Shown in pieces: positions 1 through 6,606 of a stretch of 14,955 bases of DNA. Both the position numbers and the translations under genes were made by a program. Each line of letters begins with the position of its first letter. The first letter of the stretch is position 1. The notes beneath the pieces were generated by a model. The model searched no databases. It worked only from the letters and a program-made list of their open reading frames with translations, and was not told the origin of the DNA. Source of the DNA: Treponema sp. (GTDB lineage: Bacteria > Spirochaetota > Spirochaetia > Treponematales > Treponemataceae); assembly GCA_003447785.1 (NCBI GenBank), contig DLYJ01000152.1, positions 1-14,955 on the forward strand, written 5' to 3'.

Positions 1-1095
1 AAAACAGCAAAGGAAGGCGGATACGCACCTAAGACTGTTCTCGTACTTGGATGTTCTACAGGTTATGGTCTTGCAAGCCGCATTTCTGCCGCATTTGAAT
101 TTGGCGCAGATACCATCGGTGTTTCTTTTGAAAAGGAACCTACAGAAACAAAAGGCGGAACTCCGGGATGGTACAACAACAAGGCTTTTGACACAGAAGC
201 TCAGAAAGCCGGTCTCAAAACAGTAACATTCAACACAGACGCATTCAGCGACGAATGCCGCCAGACTATCATCAACCAGGTTAAAGAATGGAATACAAAA
301 TTTGACCTTATCATTTACAGTCTCGCAAGCCCTGTCCGCACAGACCCTGAAACAAAGGTTATGTACCGCTCTGTAATCAAACCTGTTGGAAAAGTTTACG
401 GTGGTCCGGCCCTGGACATGATGACTGGAAAAATCAGCCAGATGTCTGCTGAACCTGCAGAAGGTGACGAACTTGCAAACACTATCAAAGTAATGGGTGG
501 TGAAGACTGGGCACGCTGGATTAAACAGCTTGGTGATGCCGGTGTTCTTGCAGAAGGTTGCCGCACAGTAGCTTACTCATACATCGGACCAGAACTTACA
601 CATGCAATCTACCGCGACGGTACAATCGGTCACGCTAAACAGGATCTTGAAAAAACTGCTCACGAAATCGACGCAGTTCTCGCTAAAAACGGCGGTGCAG
701 CTTATGTTTCAGTAAACAAGGCTCTCGTAACACGTTCTTCAGCAGTAATTCCTGTAATTTCCCTCTACATGAGCTGTCTGTTTAAGATTATGAAGGGAAA
801 GGGAACTCACGAAGGCTGTATCGAACAGATGGAACGCCTTTTTGCAGAACGTCTCTATACAGCAGACAAAAAAGTTCCGACAGATAGCGAAGGCCGTATC
901 CGTGTTGATGACCTGGAAATGGATCCTGCTACACAGAAAGAAGTTAACGAACTTATGTCAAAAGTTACAGAAGAAAACGTTAACGACATCACTGACCTTG
1001 CAGGAATCCGTCACGACTTCCTTGCAACAAACGGCTTTGATATTCAGGGCGTTGACTACTCAAAAGATGTAGCACGCATGGATGTCATCTGCTAA
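1..1095 (+). CDS. fabV: trans-2-enoyl-CoA/ACP reductase, FabV/Ter family (5' end cut off by the window)
   Basis: The open frame runs from base 1 to the TAA at 1093-1095 (364 residues). FabV/Ter proteins are about 400 residues, so roughly the first 35 are missing. The NAD-binding GCSTGYGLASR segment lies near the left edge (about 49-81). The catalytic Tyr-x8-Lys pair of the family is visible, with Tyr at 610-612 and Lys at 637-639, inside YRDGTIGHAK. The C-terminal DLAGIRHDFLATNGFDI stretch also matches the family. The enzyme reduces trans-2-enoyl-CoA or enoyl-ACP with NADH; in T. denticola (Ter) it makes acyl-CoA for fatty-acid or butyrate-type metabolism. Function is by family resemblance. 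It lies 1.4 kb from a ketosynthase/ketoreductase/dehydratase cassette on the other strand, so it could supply the missing reductive step, but co-regulation is not shown. Confidence 0.93.
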   Translation, partial: KTAKEGGYAPKTVLVLGCSTGYGLASRISAAFEFGADTIGVSFEKEPTETKGGTPGWYNNKAFDTEAQKAGLKTVTFNTDAFSDECRQTIINQVKEWNTKFDLIIYSLASPVRTDPETKVMYRSVIKPVGKVYGGPALDMMTGKISQMSAEPAEGDELANTIKVMGGEDWARWIKQLGDAGVLAEGCRTVAYSYIGPELTHAIYRDGTIGHAKQDLEKTAHEIDAVLAKNGGAAYVSVNKALVTRSSAVIPVISLYMSCLFKIMKGKGTHEGCIEQMERLFAERLYTADKKVPTDSEGRIRVDDLEMDPATQKEVNELMSKVTEENVNDITDLAGIRHDFLATNGFDIQGVDYSKDVARMDVIC

Positions 1096-1109
1096 TTATT
1101 TTTGCGCCC

Positions 1110-1133
1110 CCCTGTCTGCAGAGGCAGACAGGG
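1110..1133. terminator. 10-bp GC-rich stem-loop after fabV (possible terminator)
   Basis: CCCTGTCTGC (1110-1119) and GCAGACAGGG (1124-1133) form a perfect 10-bp stem with a 4-nt loop, 15 bases after the fabV stop. No T-run follows on either strand, so it is not a canonical intrinsic terminator. It may protect the 3' end or be an intergenic palindromic repeat. The next ~70 bases are GC-rich with small internal repeats (CCTGCGG twice) and no gene. Confidence 0.45.
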
Positions 1134-1205
1134 TCGTAGTACTCCGCACTCGGTAACCCTCGGTCCTGCGGACTGCCTGCGGCATGCTCCGTGTTACTGG
1201 CGCGG

Positions 1206-1241
1206 TTTAATTTTAGAACTCTTTCTGTTATAATCAAAGCA
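1206..1241 (+). promoter_or_regulatory. Extended -10 promoter placed for a leaderless esterase mRNA
   Basis: TGTTATAAT gives an extended -10 with TATAAT at 1229-1234. A weak -35 (TTTAAT, 1206-1211) lies 17 bp upstream. Six bases separate the -10 from the ATG at 1241, so the expected start of transcription falls on the A of the start codon. There is no Shine-Dalgarno sequence in front of that ATG. Confidence 0.6.
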
Positions 1242-2188
1242 TGTTCAAATTCAACAGAAAGACTTTTACAGCGTTTTTTACAATTCTTTTAATTCTTCCT
1301 GCTTTTTCAAAAGATTTTACTTCCAGAAAATTTTTGTGGCGCGGGGTTCCCGGGATGGAAACTCAAATCCGGGACACTGTTTTATATTATTGCCCGGCTA
1401 AAACTGAAAGCCCGGCCCCGGCTGTAATTATCTGTCCGGGGGGCTCCTATCATCACCTTGGAATGAAGCACGAAGGTTTTGCCAGCGCCCGCTGGTTCAA
1501 TTCAATCGGAATAAACGCATTTGTGCTTCAATACCGTGTAGCATACAATGAACATCACTATCCGGATCAGCTCCAGGATATTCAAATGGCAATTCATGAC
1601 GTAAGGCGCAACGCTCAGGCCTATCGTGTTAACCCGGACAAGGTGGGCGTAATCGGCTACAGTGCAGGCGGTCACCTTGTTACAATGGCGGGTGCATTCA
1701 GTAAGCGTGACACGTTAAGCGCTCTCGGTGTAAGTGTAACTGAAAGTCTGCGGCCGGACTTTGTAATTCCTGTTTATCCGGTTGTAAGCATGCAGGATGA
1801 CATTGCACACAGATGGAGCCGTAAGAGCCTGCTTGGCCATCAGTGGAACCGTCCCAACGCGGTAAAGGGCTGGAGCCTGTTGAATCCATGGGGCCACGCA
1901 TACAGTCAGGAATTAAAAGACGCCTTTTCCATGGAAAAACAGATTCCTTCTGATATGCCGCCTGTTTTTCTGCTTGCCTGCCGCGATGACCCGGTTGTAA
2001 TGTACGAAAACTCCGTAAGACTGGACCAGGCTCTGACAGAAAAAGCGGTTCAGCACATTTTTGTAAGTTACGATAAGGGCGGTCACGGATTCGGGATGAA
2101 GGAAAACAGTTCAATCATGCTCCGGGAACACTGGAATCAAAAGGATTTGCTGCCGTGGCTGATTCAAATCGGGGTGGTGGAACGATGA
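1241..2188 (+). CDS. Secreted alpha/beta-hydrolase esterase (acetyl esterase / acetylxylan-esterase-like)
   Basis: 315 residues. The N-terminus (about 1-23: basic NRK, hydrophobic core TAFFTILLILPAFS) is a likely Sec signal peptide, so the enzyme should act in the periplasm or outside. The alpha/beta-hydrolase core follows: an oxyanion-type CPGGSYHHLG at 65-74, the nucleophile elbow GYSAGG with Ser141, an acid candidate at Asp249/Asp250 (CRDDP) and catalytic His282 (KGGHGFGM). The pattern resembles the BD-FAE/acetyl-esterase group found in plant-polysaccharide degraders, where such enzymes remove acetyl groups from xylan or xylo-oligosaccharides; the substrate is an inference. The start at 1241 is supported by the signal peptide and by the promoter directly upstream. 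The stop overlaps the next gene's start (ATGA). Confidence 0.85.
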   Translation: MFKFNRKTFTAFFTILLILPAFSKDFTSRKFLWRGVPGMETQIRDTVLYYCPAKTESPAPAVIICPGGSYHHLGMKHEGFASARWFNSIGINAFVLQYRVAYNEHHYPDQLQDIQMAIHDVRRNAQAYRVNPDKVGVIGYSAGGHLVTMAGAFSKRDTLSALGVSVTESLRPDFVIPVYPVVSMQDDIAHRWSRKSLLGHQWNRPNAVKGWSLLNPWGHAYSQELKDAFSMEKQIPSDMPPVFLLACRDDPVVMYENSVRLDQALTEKAVQHIFVSYDKGGHGFGMKENSSIMLREHWNQKDLLPWLIQIGVVER

Positions 2189-2502
2189 AATTATTTTCAA
2201 GAGTGATGACAATTGCCGGAATCCTGATTTTGCTGGGCACCTGCGTCCTTCTTCTGGGAGAGGCAAATGGTGCGGTTCAACTTGGGCCGGCAAAAAGCAG
2301 TGTTGTTTTCTGCGCCCTTGGACTTGCCCTTTTGTGTTACAGCCCGCGCCGGTACCTTGCATACGACGAATCAATTAAGGCCGGGGATGAAAAAAAAGCC
2401 CCGCAGTTTCTTGCAACTTTTATATTGCAGTCTGCCGCAGGGCTTATTATGGTTGTAATTTCTATCGTAAAATACTTTTTAACGGTTAATTCACTCGCTT
2501 AA
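2185..2502 (+). CDS. Small three-helix membrane protein, function unknown
   Basis: 105 residues from the ATG at 2185, which overlaps the esterase stop as ATGA and has the GGGTGGTGG stretch just upstream as a possible ribosome site. A longer reading from 2155 would lie inside the esterase gene and is less likely. Three hydrophobic segments are visible: about 7-25 (MTIAGILILLGTCVLLLG), 38-51 (SSVVFCALGLALLCY) and 77-97 (ending in VVISIVKYF). A basic loop (SPRRYLAYDESIKAGDEKK) lies between the last two. I do not recognise a family. Coupling to the esterase suggests co-expression. Its last 17 bases overlap the 3' end of the ketosynthase gene on the opposite strand. Confidence 0.65.
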   Translation: MKLFSRVMTIAGILILLGTCVLLLGEANGAVQLGPAKSSVVFCALGLALLCYSPRRYLAYDESIKAGDEKKAPQFLATFILQSAAGLIMVVISIVKYFLTVNSLA

Positions 2503-3721
2503 AAATTAGACTGGTATTGATTCCACCAAAAGCAAAGTTGTTATTCATTACATAGTCTGTCTGAATGTTTCGTCCGTCGCCTGTGATGTAGTCCAGGGGA
2601 GCGCATTCAGGGTCGAGGTTTACAAGATTCAAATTCGGCATAAACCAGCCTTCCCTCATCATATTTATCGTTAACCATGATTCGATTGCACCGCATGCGC
2701 CGAGCGTGTGACCAATGTAGTTTTTAACAGTAGAAACTGGAACAGCACGCTTGAATACATCAAAAGTTGCGTTTGTTTCTGTGATGTCGCCGGCTGTAGT
2801 TCCAGTTCCGTGGGTGTTTACGTAACCAATCTGGTCAGGAGAAAGACCTGCGTCCTCCAGCGCCAGCTGAATTGCGTGGGCGATTGTCGGACGGTTAGGG
2901 CTTGTGATGTGGGTTCCGTCGGTTGTAGTTCCAAAACCTGCGATTTCTGCATAGATTTTTGCTCCCCGGGCCTTTGCGTGTTCGTATTCTTCAAGAATCA
3001 AAGTTCCGCTTCCCTCGCCGATTACCAGACCGTCTCTGTCTTTGTCGTAGGCACTTGGAGTCAGTTGCGGGGTTGAATTTTTTGTGGAAGTTGAAAAGAG
3101 GGTGTCAAAAGTTGCAGTATCCATTGTACAGAATTCTTCTGCACCGCCTGCAATCATGATGTCCTGCTTGCCGTATTTGATTGCTTCGTAGGCGTAACCG
3201 ATTGAAAGTGAGCCTGAGGTGCAGGCTGTATTTGTGGTAATGATTCGACCAGTTAAGTGGTAGTAAACTTCCAGGTTTGCGGCACATGTCTGCGGCATTG
3301 CCTTGATATAAGTTGTTGAACCGACCTTGCTTGTGTCGTTTGTTACAAGCATTGAATACATTTCCATCAGCGGGTCAACACTTCCGATTGATGAACCGTA
3401 TGCAATTCCTGTGCGGCCTGCGCTCAATTCCGGGCTGCCTGCAAGACCTGCGTCTTCCAGGGCGCCGTCTGTGGCAACGAGAGCCATCTGAGCAACGCGC
3501 CCCATTCCGCGGATTGCCTTGCGGGGATATTTTTCTTTGTCGATTTCAAAATCAACAGGAACAGCGAGACGAGTATTCATCAAAGGATATTTTTCATCCC
3601 ATTCCTTCATGTAACGGACAAAATTCTTTTTTGCCTTGAGATTTTTGAGAGCGGTCTGCCAGTCATTACCCAGCGCGCTAACCATGCTTCCGCCTGTAAC
3701 AACAACTCTTCTTGATTCCAT
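2486..3721 (-). CDS. Beta-ketoacyl-ACP synthase, FabF-like, aryl-polyene (ApeR-type)
   Basis: 411 residues, a full-length ketosynthase. The Cys-His-His triad is intact: Cys167 (NTACTSGS), His304 (VNTHGTGT) and His338 (NYIGHTLGACG), with the supporting Lys333. It should condense acyl chains with malonyl-ACP in the cytosol. The N-terminal signature (VVVTGGSMVSALGNDW, then EWDEKYPLMNTRLA) and the C-terminal YVMNNNFAFGGINTSLIF resemble the last ketosynthase of aryl-polyene clusters more than housekeeping FabF; this is from memory of the family. It is the third gene of a coupled operon: its ATG shares the A of the upstream TAA (TAATG), and a GGAGG sits 9 nt upstream inside the ketoreductase gene. 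The true product is unknown because no other APE genes are in the window. Confidence 0.88.
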   Translation of the reverse strand: MESRRVVVTGGSMVSALGNDWQTALKNLKAKKNFVRYMKEWDEKYPLMNTRLAVPVDFEIDKEKYPRKAIRGMGRVAQMALVATDGALEDAGLAGSPELSAGRTGIAYGSSIGSVDPLMEMYSMLVTNDTSKVGSTTYIKAMPQTCAANLEVYYHLTGRIITTNTACTSGSLSIGYAYEAIKYGKQDIMIAGGAEEFCTMDTATFDTLFSTSTKNSTPQLTPSAYDKDRDGLVIGEGSGTLILEEYEHAKARGAKIYAEIAGFGTTTDGTHITSPNRPTIAHAIQLALEDAGLSPDQIGYVNTHGTGTTAGDITETNATFDVFKRAVPVSTVKNYIGHTLGACGAIESWLTINMMREGWFMPNLNLVNLDPECAPLDYITGDGRNIQTDYVMNNNFAFGGINTSLIFKRVN

Positions 3722-4452
3722 TAAATAATTCCTCCGTTTACCGAGATAACCTGACGTGTAATGTATGCGGCACCCTCGCTGAGTAAGAATACTGCTGTTG
3801 CGGCAACTTCTTCCGGCTTTCCGGCGCGACCCATCGGGATTGTCGGAAGAATGTGATCGAGCGGTGCGTCCTTGATCATATCTGTTTCGATAAGACCAGG
3901 TGCGATGCAGTTTACCGTGATTTTGCGGCTTGCAAGTTCAACGGCCAGAGCTTTTGTGGCACCGATGATGCCTGCCTTGCTTGCGCTGTAGTTGACCTGA
4001 CCGCGGTTTCCCATAATGCCTGACACGCTGGAAATTGTAATGATGCGGCCCTGCTTTTTGCGGCAGAGAGGCATTACCAGCGGTTTGAGCACATTGTAGA
4101 ATCCGTCAAGGTTTGTATGAATTACGCTGTCCCAGTTTTCATCGCTCAGGGCCGGGAATGCGTTGTCCCGGCAGATTCCTGCGTTGAGGATGATGCCCCA
4201 GAATGCGCCGTTTTTTTCTGACCAGTCTTCAAGTTTTTTACGGCAGTCTTCCCGGTCTGAAATATCAAATTGAATTGAATCAGCCGAACCGCCGGATTCA
4301 ATTATTTCTTTTATAAGTGCGTCGATTTTTTCTTTTCCGTGATTATAGTGGAGCAGAACTTCGTAGCCTGAGCGAGCGGCAGCAAGTGCGATTGCGCGCC
4401 CGATTCCGCCTGATGCACCGGTTACGAGAACTTTTTTTCCGTTACTTTCCAT
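3721..4452 (-). CDS. fabG: 3-ketoacyl-ACP reductase, FabG/SDR family (ApeQ-type)
   Basis: 243 residues, a classical short-chain dehydrogenase. The Rossmann motif TGASGGIG is at 11-18, NAG at 90-92, and the catalytic set is Asn114, Ser142 (ISSVSG), Tyr155 and Lys159 (YSASK). It should reduce 3-ketoacyl-ACP to 3-hydroxyacyl-ACP with NADPH. Segments such as ILNAGICRDNAFPALSDENW, SGIMGNRGQVNYSA and TRQVISVNGGI resemble the ketoreductase of aryl-polyene clusters. Both ends are coupled by TAATG overlaps, to the dehydratase gene before it and the ketosynthase gene after it, so the three proteins are probably made in fixed ratio. Confidence 0.9.
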   Translation of the reverse strand: MESNGKKVLVTGASGGIGRAIALAAARSGYEVLLHYNHGKEKIDALIKEIIESGGSADSIQFDISDREDCRKKLEDWSEKNGAFWGIILNAGICRDNAFPALSDENWDSVIHTNLDGFYNVLKPLVMPLCRKKQGRIITISSVSGIMGNRGQVNYSASKAGIIGATKALAVELASRKITVNCIAPGLIETDMIKDAPLDHILPTIPMGRAGKPEEVAATAVFLLSEGAAYITRQVISVNGGII

Positions 4453-4889
4453 TATTCAGAAGCCTCCATTACAGTAAGATTTCCAGAGCCAGCCGGCTTT
4501 CCGTCGAGAAAGAGCTCTGCCGTAAATGAATAAACATTATCAACTGCCGCTTCGCGCTGGGCTTGGGCTGTTACAATCTGCCCTTCTTTAATTGAATCAA
4601 ATTCAAAATGAAGGTTACTGACACTCAAAATAAAACCCATGTTTGGCGGAAGGCCGTTTTCCCGGGCGTATAGACCTGTCAGCGCAGAAATAGTCTGTGC
4701 AATTATTTCAAAACAGGCATAATTTGGAGCGGCATCGAGTTTTTCGTCATAAAACATAAAGTCTCTGGTAATCTTAGTCTGGCTTTCGATTTTCCACGCC
4801 TTTGCATCTGCGTCGGAAATTCTATCGATGATAAACATCTTACCACTGTGAGGAACCAAAGTTGAAAGTTCGTCATGTTCAATAATCAT
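4452..4889 (-). CDS. 3-hydroxyacyl-ACP dehydratase, hotdog fold (ApeP/FabZ-like)
   Basis: 145 residues, the usual size for a FabZ-like hotdog protein. The probable catalytic His14 lies in LVPHSGKMFIIDRI and the acidic partner Glu61 in YACFEIIAQ on the central helix. GFILSVSNLHFEF is the typical mid-domain strand. It should dehydrate 3-hydroxyacyl-ACP to trans-2-enoyl-ACP. The PHSGKM and NYACFEIIAQTISALTG pattern matches the dehydratase called ApeP in aryl-polyene clusters better than FabA/FabZ; this is family recall. It is first in the operon. The ATG at 4889 has no Shine-Dalgarno, only an A-rich leader of about 11 nt from a candidate -10 at 4912-4907. Confidence 0.85.
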   Translation of the reverse strand: MIIEHDELSTLVPHSGKMFIIDRISDADAKAWKIESQTKITRDFMFYDEKLDAAPNYACFEIIAQTISALTGLYARENGLPPNMGFILSVSNLHFEFDSIKEGQIVTAQAQREAAVDNVYSFTAELFLDGKPAGSGNLTVMEASE

Positions 4890-4895
4890 TTTTTT

Positions 4896-4925
4896 ATCCG
4901 GTTAACATTTTAGCATAGACCGGAT
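4896..4925 (-). promoter_or_regulatory. Promoter with spanning palindrome upstream of the dehydratase operon
   Basis: On the minus strand an extended -10 (TGCTAAAAT, hexamer at 4912-4907) predicts transcription starting near 4900, about 11 nt before the dehydratase ATG. The hexamer sits between the arms of an inverted repeat, ATCCGGT (4896-4902) and ACCGGAT (4919-4925), an arrangement typical of a repressor or activator site. Read on the plus strand the same palindrome is followed by T8 (4925-4932) and looks like a weak terminator with a 16-nt loop, but no plus-strand gene ends here. Confidence 0.4.
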
Positions 4926-4976
4926 TTTTTTTATAGTCATAAAACAGGGCGCACGCCGTTCGCTACGCTCACTTCT

Positions 4977-5146
4977 CGAGTTTTCTTTTGCTCACCAAAG
5001 GGTGAGCATTTTGCTACGCAAAAACAAGAAAACTCGCCCCATCGGGCTATCGCGAGTTTACCATCGGTAAACTCGTTACGAGAATGGCAAAGCCATTCTC
5101 GCTGGTTCCGCCTTTCGGCTCCATCCGCCACAGAAACTGTGCCGGA
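4977..5146. repeat. Field of consecutive perfect hairpins in an intergenic region
   Basis: About 170 bases hold a string of stem-loops. A: CGAGTTTTCTT (4977-4987) pairs with 5026-5036 (11 bp) and encloses two smaller hairpins. B: TGCTCACC (4989-4996) with 5001-5008. C: TTTTGC (5009-5014) with 5018-5023, loop TAC. D: CGAGTTTACC (5053-5062) with 5066-5075, loop ATC. E: CGAGAATGGC (5079-5088) with 5092-5101, loop AAA. F: 5124-5133 with 5137-5146, one mismatch, loop AAA. D, E and F all have 3-nt loops. No coding signal is convincing here. The region lies between a predicted small-RNA terminator and the dehydratase promoter, so it may be a palindromic intergenic element or a structured leader. Confidence 0.6.
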
Positions 5147-5193
5147 CGCTTCGCGCCGCTACTATCCCTTGCGCTTGTATGAGGAAAGCGAGG

Positions 5194-5232
5194 AAAAAAA
5201 ATAGCCCGTCCTGTCTCGTACACAGAACGGGC
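5194..5232 (-). terminator. Intrinsic terminator of the predicted small RNA
   Basis: Read on the minus strand, an 11-bp stem with one G-U pair (GCCCGTTCTGT / ACAGGACGGGC) and a 7-nt loop is followed by TATTTTTTTT. This is the clearest canonical terminator in the intergenic region. Confidence 0.8.
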
Positions 5233-5260
5233 AAAAGCTTGAGTAATCGAGCTTAAACCA

Positions 5261-5290
5261 TGTGAGGCGATCCGCTTCGGAGCGGGTGCA
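5261..5290. repeat. Copy 1 of a conserved structured motif
   Basis: The 19 bases TGTGAGGCGATCCGCTTCG (5261-5279), followed by a GCGGGT segment, recur at 13609. In both copies CCGC pairs with GCGG and the flanking bases can pair, but with different sequence (GTG/CAC here, AACTGT/ACAGTT there). The GAGGCGAT side is unchanged. This copy lies in the 5' part of the predicted small RNA. Confidence 0.55.
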
Positions 5291-5303
5291 CCTTTCAATA
5301 CCT

Positions 5304-5331
5304 ATTTTACTAGACTTATCGTAAAAGTCAA
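5304..5331 (-). promoter_or_regulatory. Sigma-70-type promoter of the predicted small RNA
   Basis: On the minus strand TTGACT (5331-5326) and TAAAAT (5309-5304) are separated by 16 bp. The expected start is near 5297, directly before the structured motif. Confidence 0.6.
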
Positions 5332-5394
5332 TAGAATAAAAACAATTTGAGCTTTCCGCATTAATCCCCGTAACATAGAAAAATATTCAGTTTT

Positions 5395-6390
5395 TTACGA
5401 AATGACCTCGTTCACCAGTTCCTGGCCTGATTCAAATGCCTGGATATTTTGCAGGGTGGTTTCGGCAAGGTTTTTGAGGGCGTTTGTGGTCAAAAAAGCC
5501 TGGTGGGAAGTTATGATTACATTCGGGAAAGTCAAAAGACGGGCCAGAATATCGTCTGTCATTATGTCTGTGGACCAGTCGCTGAAAAAGTAAGCGCTTT
5601 CTTCTTCATAAACGTCCATGCCGATTCCGCCTATGTGACCGTGCTTTAAGGCGTGTACCAGGGCTTTTGAGTCGATTAATGCCCCGCGGCCAGTGTTTAT
5701 GATGACAGCGTCATTTTTCATCATTTTCATTGAATCGTGATTTACGATGTGTTTTGTCTGTTCTGTAAGAGGACAATGCAGGCTTAAGACATCGCTTCGT
5801 CTAAAAATTTCTTCCAGACTTACATATTCAGCATTTTTTTCCTTTGCCCAATTCTGATTTGGAAAAGGATCGTAGGCAATGATATTCATTCCAAAGCCTT
5901 TTAAAATATCTGCCATAATTTGACCGATTTTTCCTGTGCCTAAAATTCCCCCTGTAAGACCGTGAAGATCCCGTCCTGTAAGTCCTTCAATGTTGAAATT
6001 TGCAGTTTTTGTGCGAAGATATGCCTGTGGAATATGGCGGGTAAGTGACATAAGAAGAGCGGCTCCATGCTCAGCGACAGCGTATGGAGAGTAGGCTGGA
6101 ACACGGACAACTTTTATTCCTTTTGAAGCGGCTGCTTTTAGATCAACATTATTATAACCGGCACATCGCAGGGCAATGAGCTTTACACCGCAGTCGCTTA
6201 GAGTATTGATTACAGTTTCGTTAACAAGGTCATTTACAAAAACACAGACAACATCAAAACCTTTTGCAGTAAGGGCAGTATTTTCGTTAAGTTTGTAATC
6301 GCGAAAGTCAATATCGTAGTTAAATGCCTCGTTTGCAGACAAAAAAGATTTTTTGTCATAAGAGTGGGTATCAAAAAAAGCGATTTTCAT
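5395..6390 (-). CDS. ldhA: D-lactate dehydrogenase (D-2-hydroxyacid dehydrogenase family)
   Basis: 331 residues, full length for fermentative D-LDH. The NAD-binding motif GTGKIG is at 151-156, followed by the acidic Asp174 (AYDPF). The catalytic triad is intact at the canonical numbers: Arg235 (NTGRG), Glu264 (DVYEEE) and His296 (SHQAF). The YEEESAYFFSDWS segment is characteristic of LdhA-type enzymes rather than glycerate or phosphoglycerate dehydrogenases. It reduces pyruvate to D-lactate with NADH in the cytosol, a fermentation end step. The ATG at 6390 has a clear Shine-Dalgarno (AAGGGGG, 5 nt away), unlike several neighbours. It lies downstream of the tracrRNA on the same strand, separated by that RNA's terminator. 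Confidence 0.9.
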   Translation of the reverse strand: MKIAFFDTHSYDKKSFLSANEAFNYDIDFRDYKLNENTALTAKGFDVVCVFVNDLVNETVINTLSDCGVKLIALRCAGYNNVDLKAAASKGIKVVRVPAYSPYAVAEHGAALLMSLTRHIPQAYLRTKTANFNIEGLTGRDLHGLTGGILGTGKIGQIMADILKGFGMNIIAYDPFPNQNWAKEKNAEYVSLEEIFRRSDVLSLHCPLTEQTKHIVNHDSMKMMKNDAVIINTGRGALIDSKALVHALKHGHIGGIGMDVYEEESAYFFSDWSTDIMTDDILARLLTFPNVIITSHQAFLTTNALKNLAETTLQNIQAFESGQELVNEVIS

Positions 6391-6433
6391 AAAAGCCCCC
6401 TTGTGAAAGCGAAATCCATATTCGTGTCATCGG

Positions 6434-6469
6434 AAAAAAAACAAAAAGAGAGCCGTAGCTCCCTTTTTT
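6434..6469 (-). terminator. Intrinsic terminator of the tracrRNA
   Basis: On the minus strand GGGAGC-TACG-GCTCTC (6463-6448) forms a 6-bp stem with one G-U pair. It is extended by A6/T5 pairing and followed by a long T tract interrupted by one G (6447-6434). Confidence 0.85.
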
Positions 6470-6562
6470 CATGTGGCCTGTTTATATTCAAAAAGAATAT
6501 AAAAGCATTTTGCGGAGTCAAAAGACTCCTTGTTAGCAGGTTGACCGGATAAATTAATCAGT
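6436..6562 (-). ncRNA. tracrRNA of the type II-C CRISPR-Cas9 system
   Basis: On the minus strand this ~127-nt RNA has all expected parts. The anti-repeat (6562-6532) pairs with nearly the whole crRNA repeat, with one bulged base and two mismatches. The first nexus-type hairpin, AAGGAGTC-TTTT-GACTCC, is at 6531-6514 and is followed by GCAAAATGC, resembling the AAGG...CCGCAA region of the Neisseria tracrRNA. A 9-bp hairpin TTTATATTC/GAATATAAA follows (6503-6481), then the terminator stem. Its promoter lies at 6597-6569. It is divergent from cas9, so the two promoters share the 6563-6641 region. Its role is to pair with pre-crRNA, allow RNase III processing and anchor the guide in Cas9. Assignment rests on the anti-repeat and fold. 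Confidence 0.92.
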
Positions 6563-6568
6563 AATTTC

Positions 6569-6597
6569 ATGATAATGTAATATGAGAGTCCTGTCAA
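6569..6597 (-). promoter_or_regulatory. tracrRNA promoter
   Basis: On the minus strand a perfect TTGACA (6597-6592), 17 bp, then TATCAT (6574-6569). The expected start is at 6562, exactly at the beginning of the anti-repeat. Confidence 0.8.
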
Positions 6598-6606
6598 ACT
6601 TTAATT

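Larger units (their letters stand above)
5194..5297 (-). ncRNA. Predicted small RNA or transcription attenuator (about 100 nt)
   Basis: A promoter (5331-5304) predicts a 5' end near 5297 on the minus strand. The RNA would hold three stems. The first is a hairpin with a CCGCT/AGCGG stem and the conserved internal sequence GCGGATCGCCTCACA (a second copy of this motif is at 13609-13637). The second is a short hairpin AAGCT/AGCTT with a short inner helix. The third is a strong intrinsic terminator (11-bp stem 5232-5222 / 5214-5204, then TATTTTTTTT). It matches none of the common bacterial RNAs I can recall: not tmRNA, 6S, SRP RNA, RNase P, a tRNA or a familiar riboswitch. The next gene on this strand, the dehydratase, starts 305 nt beyond the terminator, so attenuation of that operon is possible but a free-standing sRNA is equally likely. 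Confidence 0.5.

Noticed and set aside
2155..2184. Upstream start for the small membrane protein
   Set aside because: It adds MADSNRGGGT from within the esterase gene; the ATGA overlap at 2185 is the usual coupled start.
5194..5297. The small RNA as a known riboswitch, tRNA, SRP or 6S RNA
   Set aside because: It lacks the hallmark sequences of these classes (for example the SRP GGAA tetraloop region or tRNA T-loop); nothing I recall fits.
4937..5298. Two minus-strand open frames in the hairpin region
   Set aside because: The frames follow palindromes and the predicted small RNA; composition is not protein-like and no start signal is present.
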